Below, piece by piece: positions 27,500 to 35,765 of a stretch of 64,000 bases of DNA. Within the stretch, counting starts at the first letter, position 1, and every line of letters begins with the position of its first letter. Origin of the DNA: Salinibacter sp. 10B (GTDB lineage Bacteria; Bacteroidota; Rhodothermia; Rhodothermales; Salinibacteraceae); contig NZ_MQWC01000004.1 of NCBI RefSeq assembly GCF_002954405.1, positions 3,474,668 through 3,538,667 on the forward strand. Reading direction: 5' to 3'. The translations under genes and the position numbers were made by a program. The notes beneath the pieces were generated by a model, which made no database searches, had not been told where the DNA came from, and saw only the letters and a list, made by a program, of their open reading frames with translations.

Positions 27500-28323
27500 T
27501 ATTGCTGAGCAAGAGCGGCGGCCGGGGCGGCATCCGGGGCGTGCCGAAACAGATCGAGGTCGGCAGAGTCTTGCAGGTAGGTTTCAAAGGCGTCCCAGGC
27601 GACATCGGAAAGCTGGAAGCGCCGGTGGCGGAAGAGATCACCCCGCACGTACCGGTGCCACACATACGCAATGGCGTCGCGGGGGGTGTTGCGCATTCGC
27701 GTTAAGAAGTGCTTCTGCTCCCAGGTATTGTCGCCGTGGAAGCATCGGATGAACAGGTGCGACTGGTCGGTTGGGAGGATCTGGTAGTCCCGTTCGAGCC
27801 AATGATCGAGGTAGACTGTATCCTCGGCACGGGGCATCTCCGGGTAGCGCGCGTTCTGGTCCCGGCGGTGCATGATGCTGCCCGGCACCCCGTCGTCAAG
27901 CAGGCCGATGTACGGGTGGTAGAAATACTCCGGGGCGTCGAGGTGCATGAGGGTGCCATGCAGTGCGCAGGCATCTGCCCCTTCGTCGAGCACCGCTGCC
28001 TGCGTTTCCAGGCGGGTTTTGTGGTACCAGTCATCATCGTCCCACTGAGTGAGGTAAGCGCCAGAGGCCTCGTCAAGGGCCACATTGCGGAGCGCCCCGA
28101 GGACGTGATCGATGGTTGGGTCGAGCGTCACGTACGTGACTTCCTCGTCCGAAAGATCCGAAAGAATTGGGGCAAGGTCAGTCTCCCCATCGTCCACAAC
28201 CACGAGTTCACGATTCGGATAGGTCTGTCGCCGATAGCACCGCACAGAGCGGCGCATGAGGCGGGGACGGTCGGCCGTCACCATGAGGCAACTGATGAGG
28301 GGGCGGTCGTCGGACGCCGACAT
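27499..28323 (-). CDS. Family 2 glycosyltransferase
   Basis: With the start at 28323 (MSASDDRPLISCLM) the product has 274 residues and the GT-A fold pattern: ISCLMVTADRP as the first strand, NRELVVVDDGE, then YLTQWDDDDWYH containing the metal-binding DxD-type cluster, and a later ARYPEMPRAEDTVYLDHWL corresponding to the ED catalytic-base region. It should transfer a sugar from a nucleotide sugar on the cytoplasmic side. It sits between a sulfotransferase and a flippase-like gene in one operon. Confidence 0.87.
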   Translation of the reverse strand: MSASDDRPLISCLMVTADRPRLMRRSVRCYRRQTYPNRELVVVDDGETDLAPILSDLSDEEVTYVTLDPTIDHVLGALRNVALDEASGAYLTQWDDDDWYHKTRLETQAAVLDEGADACALHGTLMHLDAPEYFYHPYIGLLDDGVPGSIMHRRDQNARYPEMPRAEDTVYLDHWLERDYQILPTDQSHLFIRCFHGDNTWEQKHFLTRMRNTPRDAIAYVWHRYVRGDLFRHRRFQLSDVAWDAFETYLQDSADLDLFRHAPDAAPAAALAQQ

Positions 28324-28447
28324 GCAGATAGGGCTCGACAGTTGGGGGAGTAGCGGGATACGCACCCCACGGAGGCGGTCGACCGAGGTTCCAAAGAGAC
28401 GATTGATTCCCGGAGGAGCATCTCACGGGCGGGACACCGGGTAGGGG

Positions 28448-29278
28448 CTACGACCATGCCTCAATGCGGCGTCCCAAAAGGTCATACAGCGCCTCCTGGT
28501 GTGGAGCATAATATTCTTGAAGTTGGGTTCGGGTCTCCGGGTCCGGCGTTCGCTTCCAGGGGGACGAGAAAAAGTCCACGGGGCGGGTGAGGGCGATTGG
28601 AACCGGGAGCCAGTAATTCAAGTACGTACGTGCCTTGCTGAACGAGTGGACGTGACGGGCCTCGTCGGAGGCCGCTTCGAGACGATCTGGATTTAGATTC
28701 AGGAAGTCACAGGTTTTCTGGATTCCTTGATCGGGATTGTTGACCACATCTTCCTCGAAGATAAGGATTTGCAACTGATCGCGCCGGAACAGCTCCATGT
28801 AGTCGTGCAGGGGCTCGGCGTACGCGCCCATCGAGAGAACGCCGTGTCGCCGACACAGGTGCTGGTACTCGCCGAAGAGGACCTGCTTCATGGGAACGTG
28901 AGGAGGGAAGCGCCCCCGACAAAGATGGTGGTTGTAGGCGGATACAGCCCGGTCGACGGGATTTCGGAGAATGGCCAACAGTTTGACGTCGGGCAGAGAC
29001 TCTGCGATGCGCCGGTGGGTGTCGGAGGCGTCACTGCCGGAGGCAGGAACATTAGTCCACAGGTAGTTGGGGGTTTTCTCACCAATGAGGCACCCGTTTT
29101 TCGCACCGCGAAACTGCCGAGAATACCAGTCGAGTCCCCGTTGGTAGGTCCGGTCTTTGTTGAAAAAGTGAAGTTCACGGTCGGGCATGTACACGTCCGG
29201 ATGGCGCCGAAGCATCTCACGGAGCCAGGTGGTACCGGCCTTTTGGGCACCAATGATGAGAAAGTCGGGAAGGGGCAT
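28448..29278 (-). CDS. PAPS-dependent sulfotransferase
   Basis: The 276-residue protein is a typical bacterial heparan-type sulfotransferase domain. The phosphosulfate-binding loop FLIIGAQKAGTTWLREML is at residues 6-23, the 3-prime phosphate loop is LAILRNPVDRAVSAYNHH, and LHFFNKD with the GEKTPNYLW motif lies between. It is unrelated in detail to the sulfotransferase at 23680-24759. As the first gene of the Wzi operon it probably sulfates the surface polysaccharide built there (inference). Confidence 0.9.
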   Translation of the reverse strand: MPLPDFLIIGAQKAGTTWLREMLRRHPDVYMPDRELHFFNKDRTYQRGLDWYSRQFRGAKNGCLIGEKTPNYLWTNVPASGSDASDTHRRIAESLPDVKLLAILRNPVDRAVSAYNHHLCRGRFPPHVPMKQVLFGEYQHLCRRHGVLSMGAYAEPLHDYMELFRRDQLQILIFEEDVVNNPDQGIQKTCDFLNLNPDRLEAASDEARHVHSFSKARTYLNYWLPVPIALTRPVDFFSSPWKRTPDPETRTQLQEYYAPHQEALYDLLGRRIEAWS

Positions 29279-29437
29279 TGAAGCAGAAGGTAGGTCCAGA
29301 GCAACCGCGGTAGATACACGTCCAAAAGCAGTGACGTTTCCCGAGGGCGGAGCAAAAGGTGTTACCTCGGTCGGGCCAATGACGGCTATACCGGCGGGGA
29401 ATGGTGGCGCGTTCTGTTTCTATTCAGTACTTTATCT

Positions 29438-30181
29438 ATGATCCACTTTGCTTCGTTTTCCGGTCTGAATGCTCTCCGATGGTTCATTGGGGGGATTGCA
29501 GGGCTTTTGCTGGTTGCGGGAATTGCGCGAGGGGCTGTTGCTCAGGAGACTCCTCAGGTGGTTGACAACTTCGAGCAATATGATCTGGGACAGCCGCCGT
29601 CGCAGTGGGTCCGCGTCGACTCTCGGGATGACGTGCGGCCTGCAGCCCAGGCCCTGGAGCCCGGCGAACGGTTTGATGTACTAGAGGAGGAAGGAAACCA
29701 GTTCGTGCGTCTCTACACGAACAACCAGTACATTCGCTTTAGCCAGCGAAATGGGAAAGAGTTTGATTGGGATTTGCGTGATCATCCGCGGTTGCAGTGG
29801 CGCTGGCGCGCTCTTACCCTACCGAAGGGGGCAAGCGAAAAAGGGGAAAACGACACCGGCGGAGCCGTCTACGTCACGTTTGGCTCCGACTGGCTGGGGC
29901 GTCCCAAGAGCATCAAGTACACGTACAGTTCAACCCTGCCCGTTGGAACTGTCGTGTCCTTTGGGCCTCTGAACGTTATTGTCGTCAATTCAGGTCGCGA
30001 GCCCGGCATGGGCACGTGGAAGACGGAGACCCGGAACGTCATTGACGATTACAAGCAAATCTTTGGGGATGCGCCGCCCAATCGGCCCGTGTCCATTACA
30101 ATCTCTGGAGATTCCGACTCGACCGGCGACGAGTCGAAGGTGGACATTGACGACATCATGCTCTTGCCCGCTCGGGAGTGA
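29438..30181 (+). CDS. DUF3047 secreted protein
   Basis: The 247-residue protein has a signal peptide (about 1-35, ending AVAQE) and the DUF3047 pattern: LQWRWRALTLPKGA, NDTGGAVYVTFG, SIKYTYSSTLPVG, and near the end TRNVIDDYKQIFG with SGDSDSTGDE. This beta-sandwich domain is found in exported proteins of unknown function. It is divergent from the sulfotransferase operon and starts a plus-strand series with a glycosyltransferase. Confidence 0.82.
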   Translation: MIHFASFSGLNALRWFIGGIAGLLLVAGIARGAVAQETPQVVDNFEQYDLGQPPSQWVRVDSRDDVRPAAQALEPGERFDVLEEEGNQFVRLYTNNQYIRFSQRNGKEFDWDLRDHPRLQWRWRALTLPKGASEKGENDTGGAVYVTFGSDWLGRPKSIKYTYSSTLPVGTVVSFGPLNVIVVNSGREPGMGTWKTETRNVIDDYKQIFGDAPPNRPVSITISGDSDSTGDESKVDIDDIMLLPARE

Positions 30182-30275
30182 GTAGGGCCCACATTTCTTA
30201 ATTGGGGGACCAATTCCAAGGCTGCAGGCGTGAACAGTGACTCCACCATTTGTTCGGTAGATCTGTTCTTCCCCG

Positions 30276-31250
30276 ATGGCCGCGCGCGAAGGCTACGTCT
30301 TTCACAGCTACGGGCCCGTTCGGTACGCACAACATGCCGTGGTGTCGGTTCAGACCCTCCGGCGCCACGATCCCGACCGCCCGGTGGCCCTCTACTGCCC
30401 GCCGTCGCACCAAGAGCTTCTGGAGCGGACAAAACTGGCCGATACGTTCGACGTGATCGGCACCCTGCCGGACGCGCATCGGTCCATCGTGGGGTTTAAG
30501 CACCACCTTCATGAATTCAAGCCGTTTGAACGGTCGCTCTTTGTGGACGCCGACATGATCTGGTGTCGCGATCCGGATCCGCTCTGGCAGCAGTTTGCCG
30601 CTTTTCCGTTTACGGCGACGGGACTCCAGAATGCCGATCACTTCTTTGGCGGGCCCAAGGGCATTGGTGTGCTTGTAGATATGCTGTTCCGGCGCCGGCA
30701 GCGGACGCTGCACCGGTTTGGGCTCACCTCGCTTCCGCGCGTACAGGCCGGAATGATCTACGCGCAGGATGAGGCCGTCACCCGTGCGGTGGGCGAGCAC
30801 GCCGCCGAGTTTTTGGCGCAGTCGGATCGCACGCACTTCCGGAGTCGCCTGAAGGAGGGCCGGTCGGAAGAAACCTGTGAGTGGAGTCTGGCGATGGCGA
30901 TGCGCGAGCTTGAACTTCACGTGTTTCCGTGGCTGCAGGGACAGAACAGTCCACAACTCGACTACATCGGTGCCCTCGTCGATCACGACCCGGCGTTCGA
31001 GGACGTAACGTATCGCTACTACACCTCCCCGTTCGTGTACGAGCTCCGCGGGATTCCCAATGATACGCTGCTGAACACGCTGCTCGGGGCGGCCGAGCGC
31101 ATGCCCCGAATGGGGGAGTACGTGACGTTTACCCCGTACGTCCTCCACTTTGGCTGGCTACACCAAAAAGAGCCGTTCTACGACTTTGCTGAGCGGATGT
31201 GGGCACGGCTCACTGAGGAGCAGGTCACCCCTTCGCGGGCAGAGGCATAG
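30276..31250 (+). CDS. Glycosyltransferase of GT8-like fold
   Basis: The 324-residue protein has a nucleotide-sugar-type alpha-beta fold: YGPVRYAQHAVVSVQTLRRH, FKHHLHEFKPFERSLFV leading to DADMIW (residues 91-96) as the DxD metal site, LQNADHFFGGP and a VQAGMIY segment typical of GT8-like acceptor loops. The C-terminal HFGWLHQKEP resembles the closing HxxG segment of such enzymes. The donor and acceptor are unknown. It follows the DUF3047 gene by 94 bases and may belong to the surface-glycan region. Confidence 0.72.
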   Translation: MAAREGYVFHSYGPVRYAQHAVVSVQTLRRHDPDRPVALYCPPSHQELLERTKLADTFDVIGTLPDAHRSIVGFKHHLHEFKPFERSLFVDADMIWCRDPDPLWQQFAAFPFTATGLQNADHFFGGPKGIGVLVDMLFRRRQRTLHRFGLTSLPRVQAGMIYAQDEAVTRAVGEHAAEFLAQSDRTHFRSRLKEGRSEETCEWSLAMAMRELELHVFPWLQGQNSPQLDYIGALVDHDPAFEDVTYRYYTSPFVYELRGIPNDTLLNTLLGAAERMPRMGEYVTFTPYVLHFGWLHQKEPFYDFAERMWARLTEEQVTPSRAEA

Positions 31251-31311
31251 CAGTCTCCACGGCCGTTTGTAACAGAACTGGACGCACACCGGAGACCGAG
31301 AGAACAGTGGA

Positions 31312-32229
31312 ATGGTCATTGACTTCGGGGAGGAGCGAATTTCGGTACCGATGGAACGGCATTGGGGGACGAGCACGGACGGGGTATCTCTTCATATACG
31401 GGCGGCAGGGCCATCCGATGGGCCGCTCGTCGTCCTTCTTCACGGCTTTCCAGAGTTCTGGTACGGCTGGCGCCATCAGATCCCAGCCCTCGCCCATGCT
31501 GGCTACCGCGTCCTCATTCCCGATCAGCGTGGCTACAACCGCAGCGATGCTCCCGACGACATTTCGGCCTATGATCTTGATCGGCTCACGGCGGATGTGC
31601 GGCAGATCATTGACGCGGAGGGTCGCGACCGAGCGCACGTGATCGGACACGATTGGGGCGCAATGGTGGCCTGGCAACTGGCGATCACATCCCCAGAGCG
31701 AATTCATCGCCTCGGCATTTTGAACGTGCCGCATCCCTACGTCTTTTCCCAGACCCTCCGGGCCGATCCGTGCCAGCTTCTTCGCAGCACGTACGCCCTC
31801 TTTTTTCAGATCCCGCACCTGCCAGAGTGGGTCCTGGGGCGAAAGGACGGGCAAGGCCTTGCCCTCCTGTTACGGTGGAGCAGCCGTTCCGACACGTTCA
31901 CGACGAACGATATGCAGGCCTACCGGCGGGCGTGGCGACGCCCGGGTCGGCTGACCGGGATGCTGCACTGGTATCGGGCAGCGGCGCGCCGGGCACTCCG
32001 AACGCGCGTAAAGGACCGTCAGGTGCCGGTGCCTACGCTCGTGCTTTGGGGCGCGCGGGACATCGCCCTCAGCCGCCGGATGGCAGCTCCCAGTGCGGCT
32101 CGCTGTCTCGATGGACGGCTCATGGTTCTGGACGACGCGACGCACTGGATACAGCACGACGCTCCGGAGAGGGTGAATCAGGCCCTTCTCGACCATCTTG
32201 ATCGAACGGGCACGCGGCCGGCATCGTAG
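31312..32229 (+). CDS. Alpha/beta-hydrolase of the epoxide-hydrolase type
   Basis: The 305-residue enzyme shows the full soluble epoxide hydrolase pattern: HGFPEFWYGWRHQ as the oxyanion HGxP motif, RGYNRSD, the nucleophile elbow GHDWGAM with Asp as nucleophile, a cap domain, and the late Asp and His in VLWGARD and DDATHWIQHD. It should open epoxides or related electrophiles by an ester intermediate. It is the last gene before the lasso cluster, 216 bases upstream on the same strand, and nothing specifically links it to that pathway. Confidence 0.9.
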   Translation: MVIDFGEERISVPMERHWGTSTDGVSLHIRAAGPSDGPLVVLLHGFPEFWYGWRHQIPALAHAGYRVLIPDQRGYNRSDAPDDISAYDLDRLTADVRQIIDAEGRDRAHVIGHDWGAMVAWQLAITSPERIHRLGILNVPHPYVFSQTLRADPCQLLRSTYALFFQIPHLPEWVLGRKDGQGLALLLRWSSRSDTFTTNDMQAYRRAWRRPGRLTGMLHWYRAAARRALRTRVKDRQVPVPTLVLWGARDIALSRRMAAPSAARCLDGRLMVLDDATHWIQHDAPERVNQALLDHLDRTGTRPAS

Positions 32230-32445
32230 CGAACTGTACGTTCAGAGGGCCAGCCACGAATTCTTGCTGCCCTGGGGAGAGGGGCTGTGTGTCGTCCTTT
32301 TGTTCAGGGCAGCACGGGAGAAGGTGCGCTAAAAGCGCAGGGGGTCCTCTCCTGAAGTTACAACTGGTTGCGCAGGGAGAGGGAGAGGTCGGGACCACTG
32401 AATGTCATCTTGAGTGGGTCCTGATTTCCTATTCCGAAGATACAT

Positions 32446-34446
32446 ATGAGCGGCATAGTCGGCGTTTATCATCTCCAGGGCGATCCCATTTCGCACCCGG
32501 GACTCGCGGACATGCTTCAGGCAATTGCGCACCGCGGCCCGGACGGACACGAGGTCTGGTATGGCGAGGGCCTTGGCCTGGGACATGCAGCGCTCAACAC
32601 GACCCCGGAAGCGGCACACGAGCGCTGGCCGCTCCGTTCCCCGGATGGTACTCGTGTACTGGTGGCCGATGCTCGGATCGACAATCGCGAAGAGCTTTGC
32701 TCCAAGCTGTCGCTGTCTCGTTCATCCGAAGCGGTCGTGACGGACGCCGATTTAATCCTGGCGGCGTACGAGCACTGGGGGGGCGAGTGTGCGAGGCATC
32801 TCATTGGGGATTTTGCATTTGCCCTCTGGGATGAGGAGCGTCGGCACCTGTTCTGTGCCCGTGACGTGTTCGGCGTGCGTCCGTTTTTCTACCGTTACGA
32901 TGAGGAGCGACGCTTCGCATTTGCTTCGGAAATCAAGGCGCTCCTTGAATGTGAGGACGACGGGGCAGCATTGAATGAGGAGCACATGGCCGATTTTTTG
33001 GTCGGGATCGTGTCCGATGCAACCGCTACCGTCTACAAAGACATTCTGCGGCTGCCCCCGGCTCACACGGCGCTAGTGACACGCACAGGACTCCGCCTCG
33101 AGCGCTACTGGGCGCCCGACCCGGACCGTCGCATTTACTATTCCACCGATGCGGAGTACGCAGCGGCATTTCGAGCTCACTTCGACGAAGCCGTCCGGTG
33201 CCGGATGCGGAGTCCAGGGGGACGCGTCGGAGCCTTGCTGAGCGGGGGACTCGATTCGTCCTCGATCGTAGCGACGGCCCGTGAGAAGGGGCGCGACTCG
33301 GCGACGCTACACACCTTTTCGACCGTGTTCGACGAGCACCCGTCGTGTGATGAGCGGCGGTATATCGAGGCGGTTACGGAGAAGGGAGGGGCGATCTCCC
33401 ACGTCACGTCGGGCGATGAGGTGTCGCCGGTGCGCCTTCTCGACACGCTTGGGGCGTCGCAGGACCAGCCGTTTGGGGCTCCGACCCTTGCTCTGTCGTG
33501 GCTGCAATACACGAAGGCCCGGGCGGAAGGCTGTCGCGTGTTGTTGGACGGACATGGGGGCGATGAGGTGGTGTCTCATGGAGAGGGGCGGCTCTTCGAG
33601 CTGGCCAAGGCAGGGCATTGGGGGGGGCTCGCCCGCGAATTGTATGGACTTCGCCGAACCGGACGAGTGTCGTCTGCGTGGGCGCTCTTCTGGCGGTACG
33701 TTTGGGGCGTGGGCATTGGCCCATGGCTCCAATCCCATCCGCGCGCTCAGGCTGCCTGGAATACGGCGCAACGATTGAAAACCGTTATGCCGAATGGGGC
33801 GGGGGGAGAGGCTCTTCCCCCGGAAAGGGAGGAGCTAGACCTCCTCACTCCTTCCGTTCGAGGGCGTACCGCGGTTGAGGAGCGCTACCATACCCATCTC
33901 AAGGCGAGGGGCCGGCCTGCCAGCGAGGCCGAGCGGCACGCCCGCCTCTTGACTCATCCCGTGCAGGTGCAGGGATTTGAGGTGCTCGATCCGCTCGGGG
34001 CGTCCCGTCAGGTGGAGACGCGGTACCCGTTCTGGGACCGGCGGCTGGTCGAATTTTGTCTGGCCCTTCCCGCCGACCAAAAACTGCGAAATGGATTGGG
34101 GCGCTTCGTTCTGCGATCGGCCATGCAGGGACGACTTCCCGCGTCGGTGCGTCTTCGTCCGACGAAGGCCGACTTCCTGCCGTTTCTGCGTAAAGACATG
34201 ATTCGGGAAAAGAAGCGGGTGCATTCGCTCCTATTCTCCCCCCTAAGGGGAGCAAAAGAGTATGTAGAGGAGACAGAGTTGCGGGAGATTTGGTGCAGAC
34301 TCTTCGAGTCCGAAGGGGCTGCTGTGCAGCCGCGCGACGTGTTTTCAGTTTGGACCGCGGCGGTATTTCTGCACTGGTTCCGACAGAAGCAATCCGTCGG
34401 GGCGAATGACAGTCGGCCCTCGGGGTATGCGAGTAGCGGACCCTAG
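32446..34446 (+). CDS. Lasso-peptide macrolactam synthetase (C protein, asparagine-synthetase-like)
   Basis: The 666-residue protein has the two domains of class B asparagine synthetases: an N-terminal glutaminase-like fold (MSGIVGVYHLQGDPI, HRGPDGHEVW, LVADARIDNREEL) and an ATP-PPi synthetase domain with SGGLDSS at 266-272. The glutaminase nucleophile Cys2 is replaced by Ser, so no ammonia should be released. That fits a lasso cyclase, which adenylates an Asp or Glu side chain of the precursor and joins it to the core N-terminus. The precursor, kinase, exporter and both B proteins follow on the same strand. A true asparagine synthetase is unlikely because of the Ser2 and the context. Confidence 0.93.
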   Translation: MSGIVGVYHLQGDPISHPGLADMLQAIAHRGPDGHEVWYGEGLGLGHAALNTTPEAAHERWPLRSPDGTRVLVADARIDNREELCSKLSLSRSSEAVVTDADLILAAYEHWGGECARHLIGDFAFALWDEERRHLFCARDVFGVRPFFYRYDEERRFAFASEIKALLECEDDGAALNEEHMADFLVGIVSDATATVYKDILRLPPAHTALVTRTGLRLERYWAPDPDRRIYYSTDAEYAAAFRAHFDEAVRCRMRSPGGRVGALLSGGLDSSSIVATAREKGRDSATLHTFSTVFDEHPSCDERRYIEAVTEKGGAISHVTSGDEVSPVRLLDTLGASQDQPFGAPTLALSWLQYTKARAEGCRVLLDGHGGDEVVSHGEGRLFELAKAGHWGGLARELYGLRRTGRVSSAWALFWRYVWGVGIGPWLQSHPRAQAAWNTAQRLKTVMPNGAGGEALPPEREELDLLTPSVRGRTAVEERYHTHLKARGRPASEAERHARLLTHPVQVQGFEVLDPLGASRQVETRYPFWDRRLVEFCLALPADQKLRNGLGRFVLRSAMQGRLPASVRLRPTKADFLPFLRKDMIREKKRVHSLLFSPLRGAKEYVEETELREIWCRLFESEGAAVQPRDVFSVWTAAVFLHWFRQKQSVGANDSRPSGYASSGP

Positions 34447-34485
34447 GCCCCTCTTCCTTTTTTCCGATTACATCACCTTCTCGAT

Positions 34486-34647
34486 ATGAACAAGCAGAAG
34501 AAAACCTATTCATCTCCGATTCTGGTCGAGCACGGAAGCGTCGACGCCATTACGGGTCAGAACAGCGAAGCCCGTGAGTATCTGGACCAGCCGTTTGGAA
34601 CGGGGACCCCTTACGGAGACCTCACTTTTTCCGGACCGCTTCACTAA
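34486..34647 (+). CDS. Lasso-peptide precursor (A protein), 53 residues
   Basis: ATG at 34486 opens 53 codons ending in TAA at 34645-34647. The basic leader (MNKQKKT) leads into YSSPILVEHGSVDAIT (residues 8-23), an exact fit to the lasso leader motif Y-x2-P-x-L-x3-G-x5-T recognised by the B1 protein. The core follows: G24, QNSEARE, then a long tail with Pro, Gly and aromatic residues ending SGPLH. Glu31 is the likely ring-closing acid. Starting at Gly24 the ring has 8 residues; the usual Thr-minus-2 rule places the start at Gln25 with a 7-residue ring. It is 39 bases after the cyclase gene. Confidence 0.9.
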   Translation: MNKQKKTYSSPILVEHGSVDAITGQNSEAREYLDQPFGTGTPYGDLTFSGPLH

Positions 34648-34667
34648 TAAAATATCAAAGACGGAAC

Positions 34668-34695
34668 GAGGGCGGCCTCGAAAGGGGCCGTCTTC
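34668..34695 (+). terminator. Intra-cluster hairpin after the precursor gene
   Basis: GAGGGCGGCC (34668-34677) pairs with GGCCGTCTTC (34686-34695), ten base pairs with two G-U wobbles and an eight-base loop, 20 bases after the precursor stop. It lacks a full T-run (TCTTCT only). It may be a leaky terminator or an mRNA-end stabiliser that raises precursor expression relative to the downstream enzymes; this is inference. The rest of the 173-base gap holds no supported gene. Confidence 0.5.
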
Positions 34696-34820
34696 TCCGT
34701 GTCGAATAGAAATAAGTGGACGACCGCAGGGGTTGAAGGGAGGCGTCGTTCAGAACAATCGGATGTACACTTTCACCTTCACCGTTCCGGACATTCCGGT
34801 CGGGGAGAAATTGCCAGTCG

Positions 34821-35753
34821 ATGAACGCATACATTGCCTACGGGCTTCACATTCACTCCGATATTGTACTTCCGGAACTGGAGAGGTCCGATCGGGCCAC
34901 TCCGGACGTTCGAATTCATCGTCGAATTCTGCCCGCGTCGGCCGTGCTGCACACGCATCATGAATACGGTCCTGGGGTGGCGATGTACGAATGGTCGGAC
35001 ATCGGACGATTTCGCGTCGTCGATGGTACTGAGATCCATGCGGAGTTGGATCCGAATGTAGACGCACGCCTTGTGCGCTTGCCGCTCCTCGGAACCGTAA
35101 TGGCCGCACTTCTTCATCAGCGCGGGTTTTTGGTCTTGCACGCCAGTGCGGTGGCCATCGAGGGACAAGGGGTCGCGTTCGTTGGACACAAGGGATGGGG
35201 AAAGTCGACGACGGCTGCTGCCCTTTATGCACGAGGACATGCCATGATTACTGACGACATTCTCGCCGTGGCCCCCGGAGCCGGGGCGCCGGAGGTAGCA
35301 GCTGGGTTTCCTCAACTGAAACTTCACCCTGCCTCGGCACAGGCGGCCCTCGGGGATGACCCGTCTGCTCTGCCTGAGCTGGCCGATCGCGTCTCGAAGC
35401 GAGCTCGAACAGCCCGAGATGGATTTCAGGCAGCCACAGGCGTGCCTCTCTCGGCCATTTACGTGTTGGGGAAAGGACCTCAACTTGCCGCAACAGAAAT
35501 CCCGGTGCAGCAGGCGTTCGTGGAGCTGCTCCGGTACTCCTACAATGTTTCGCAACTCCGAGCGGTCGACGATCCGGGACTTCCGGCGCTCTTCCGTCGA
35601 TACGCCGACCTCGCAACTCACGTCCCACTCTGGTCGCTCCAGCGGCAAGAGGATTTGCACGCCCTCTCCGATATTGCACAGCTCATCGAGTCCAGGACGA
35701 GGGAGGACCGATCGGGGACGAACGCATCCATTTCTGCCACGGTCCGCGTCTAG
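34821..35753 (+). CDS. HPr-kinase-like lasso-cluster kinase (K protein)
   Basis: The 310-residue protein has a variable N-terminal half and a HprK/P C-terminal-type domain: LHASAVAIEGQGVAFVG, the P-loop GHKGWGKST (residues 122-130), TAAALYARGH, and MITDDILAV with the paired Asp 145-146. In paeninodin-type lasso clusters such kinases phosphorylate the C-terminal Ser side chain of the precursor. Here the precursor ends in His with Ser49 four residues before, so the acceptor is unclear. The gene lies between the precursor and the exporter, with 12 bases to the latter. It is not the carbohydrate-control HprK, which has a different N-terminal domain. Confidence 0.85.
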   Translation: MNAYIAYGLHIHSDIVLPELERSDRATPDVRIHRRILPASAVLHTHHEYGPGVAMYEWSDIGRFRVVDGTEIHAELDPNVDARLVRLPLLGTVMAALLHQRGFLVLHASAVAIEGQGVAFVGHKGWGKSTTAAALYARGHAMITDDILAVAPGAGAPEVAAGFPQLKLHPASAQAALGDDPSALPELADRVSKRARTARDGFQAATGVPLSAIYVLGKGPQLAATEIPVQQAFVELLRYSYNVSQLRAVDDPGLPALFRRYADLATHVPLWSLQRQEDLHALSDIAQLIESRTREDRSGTNASISATVRV

Positions 35754-35765
35754 TCGATATTGCAT

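Noticed and set aside
32446-34446. Asparagine synthetase for amino-acid synthesis
   Set aside because: Cys2 is Ser, and the next gene fits a lasso precursor with B1, B2 and an exporter downstream; lasso cyclase is the better reading.
34574-34963. 129-codon frame between precursor and kinase
   Set aside because: It overlaps the end of the precursor and the start of the kinase in another frame, has low-complexity Arg/Ser/Gly composition and resembles nothing.
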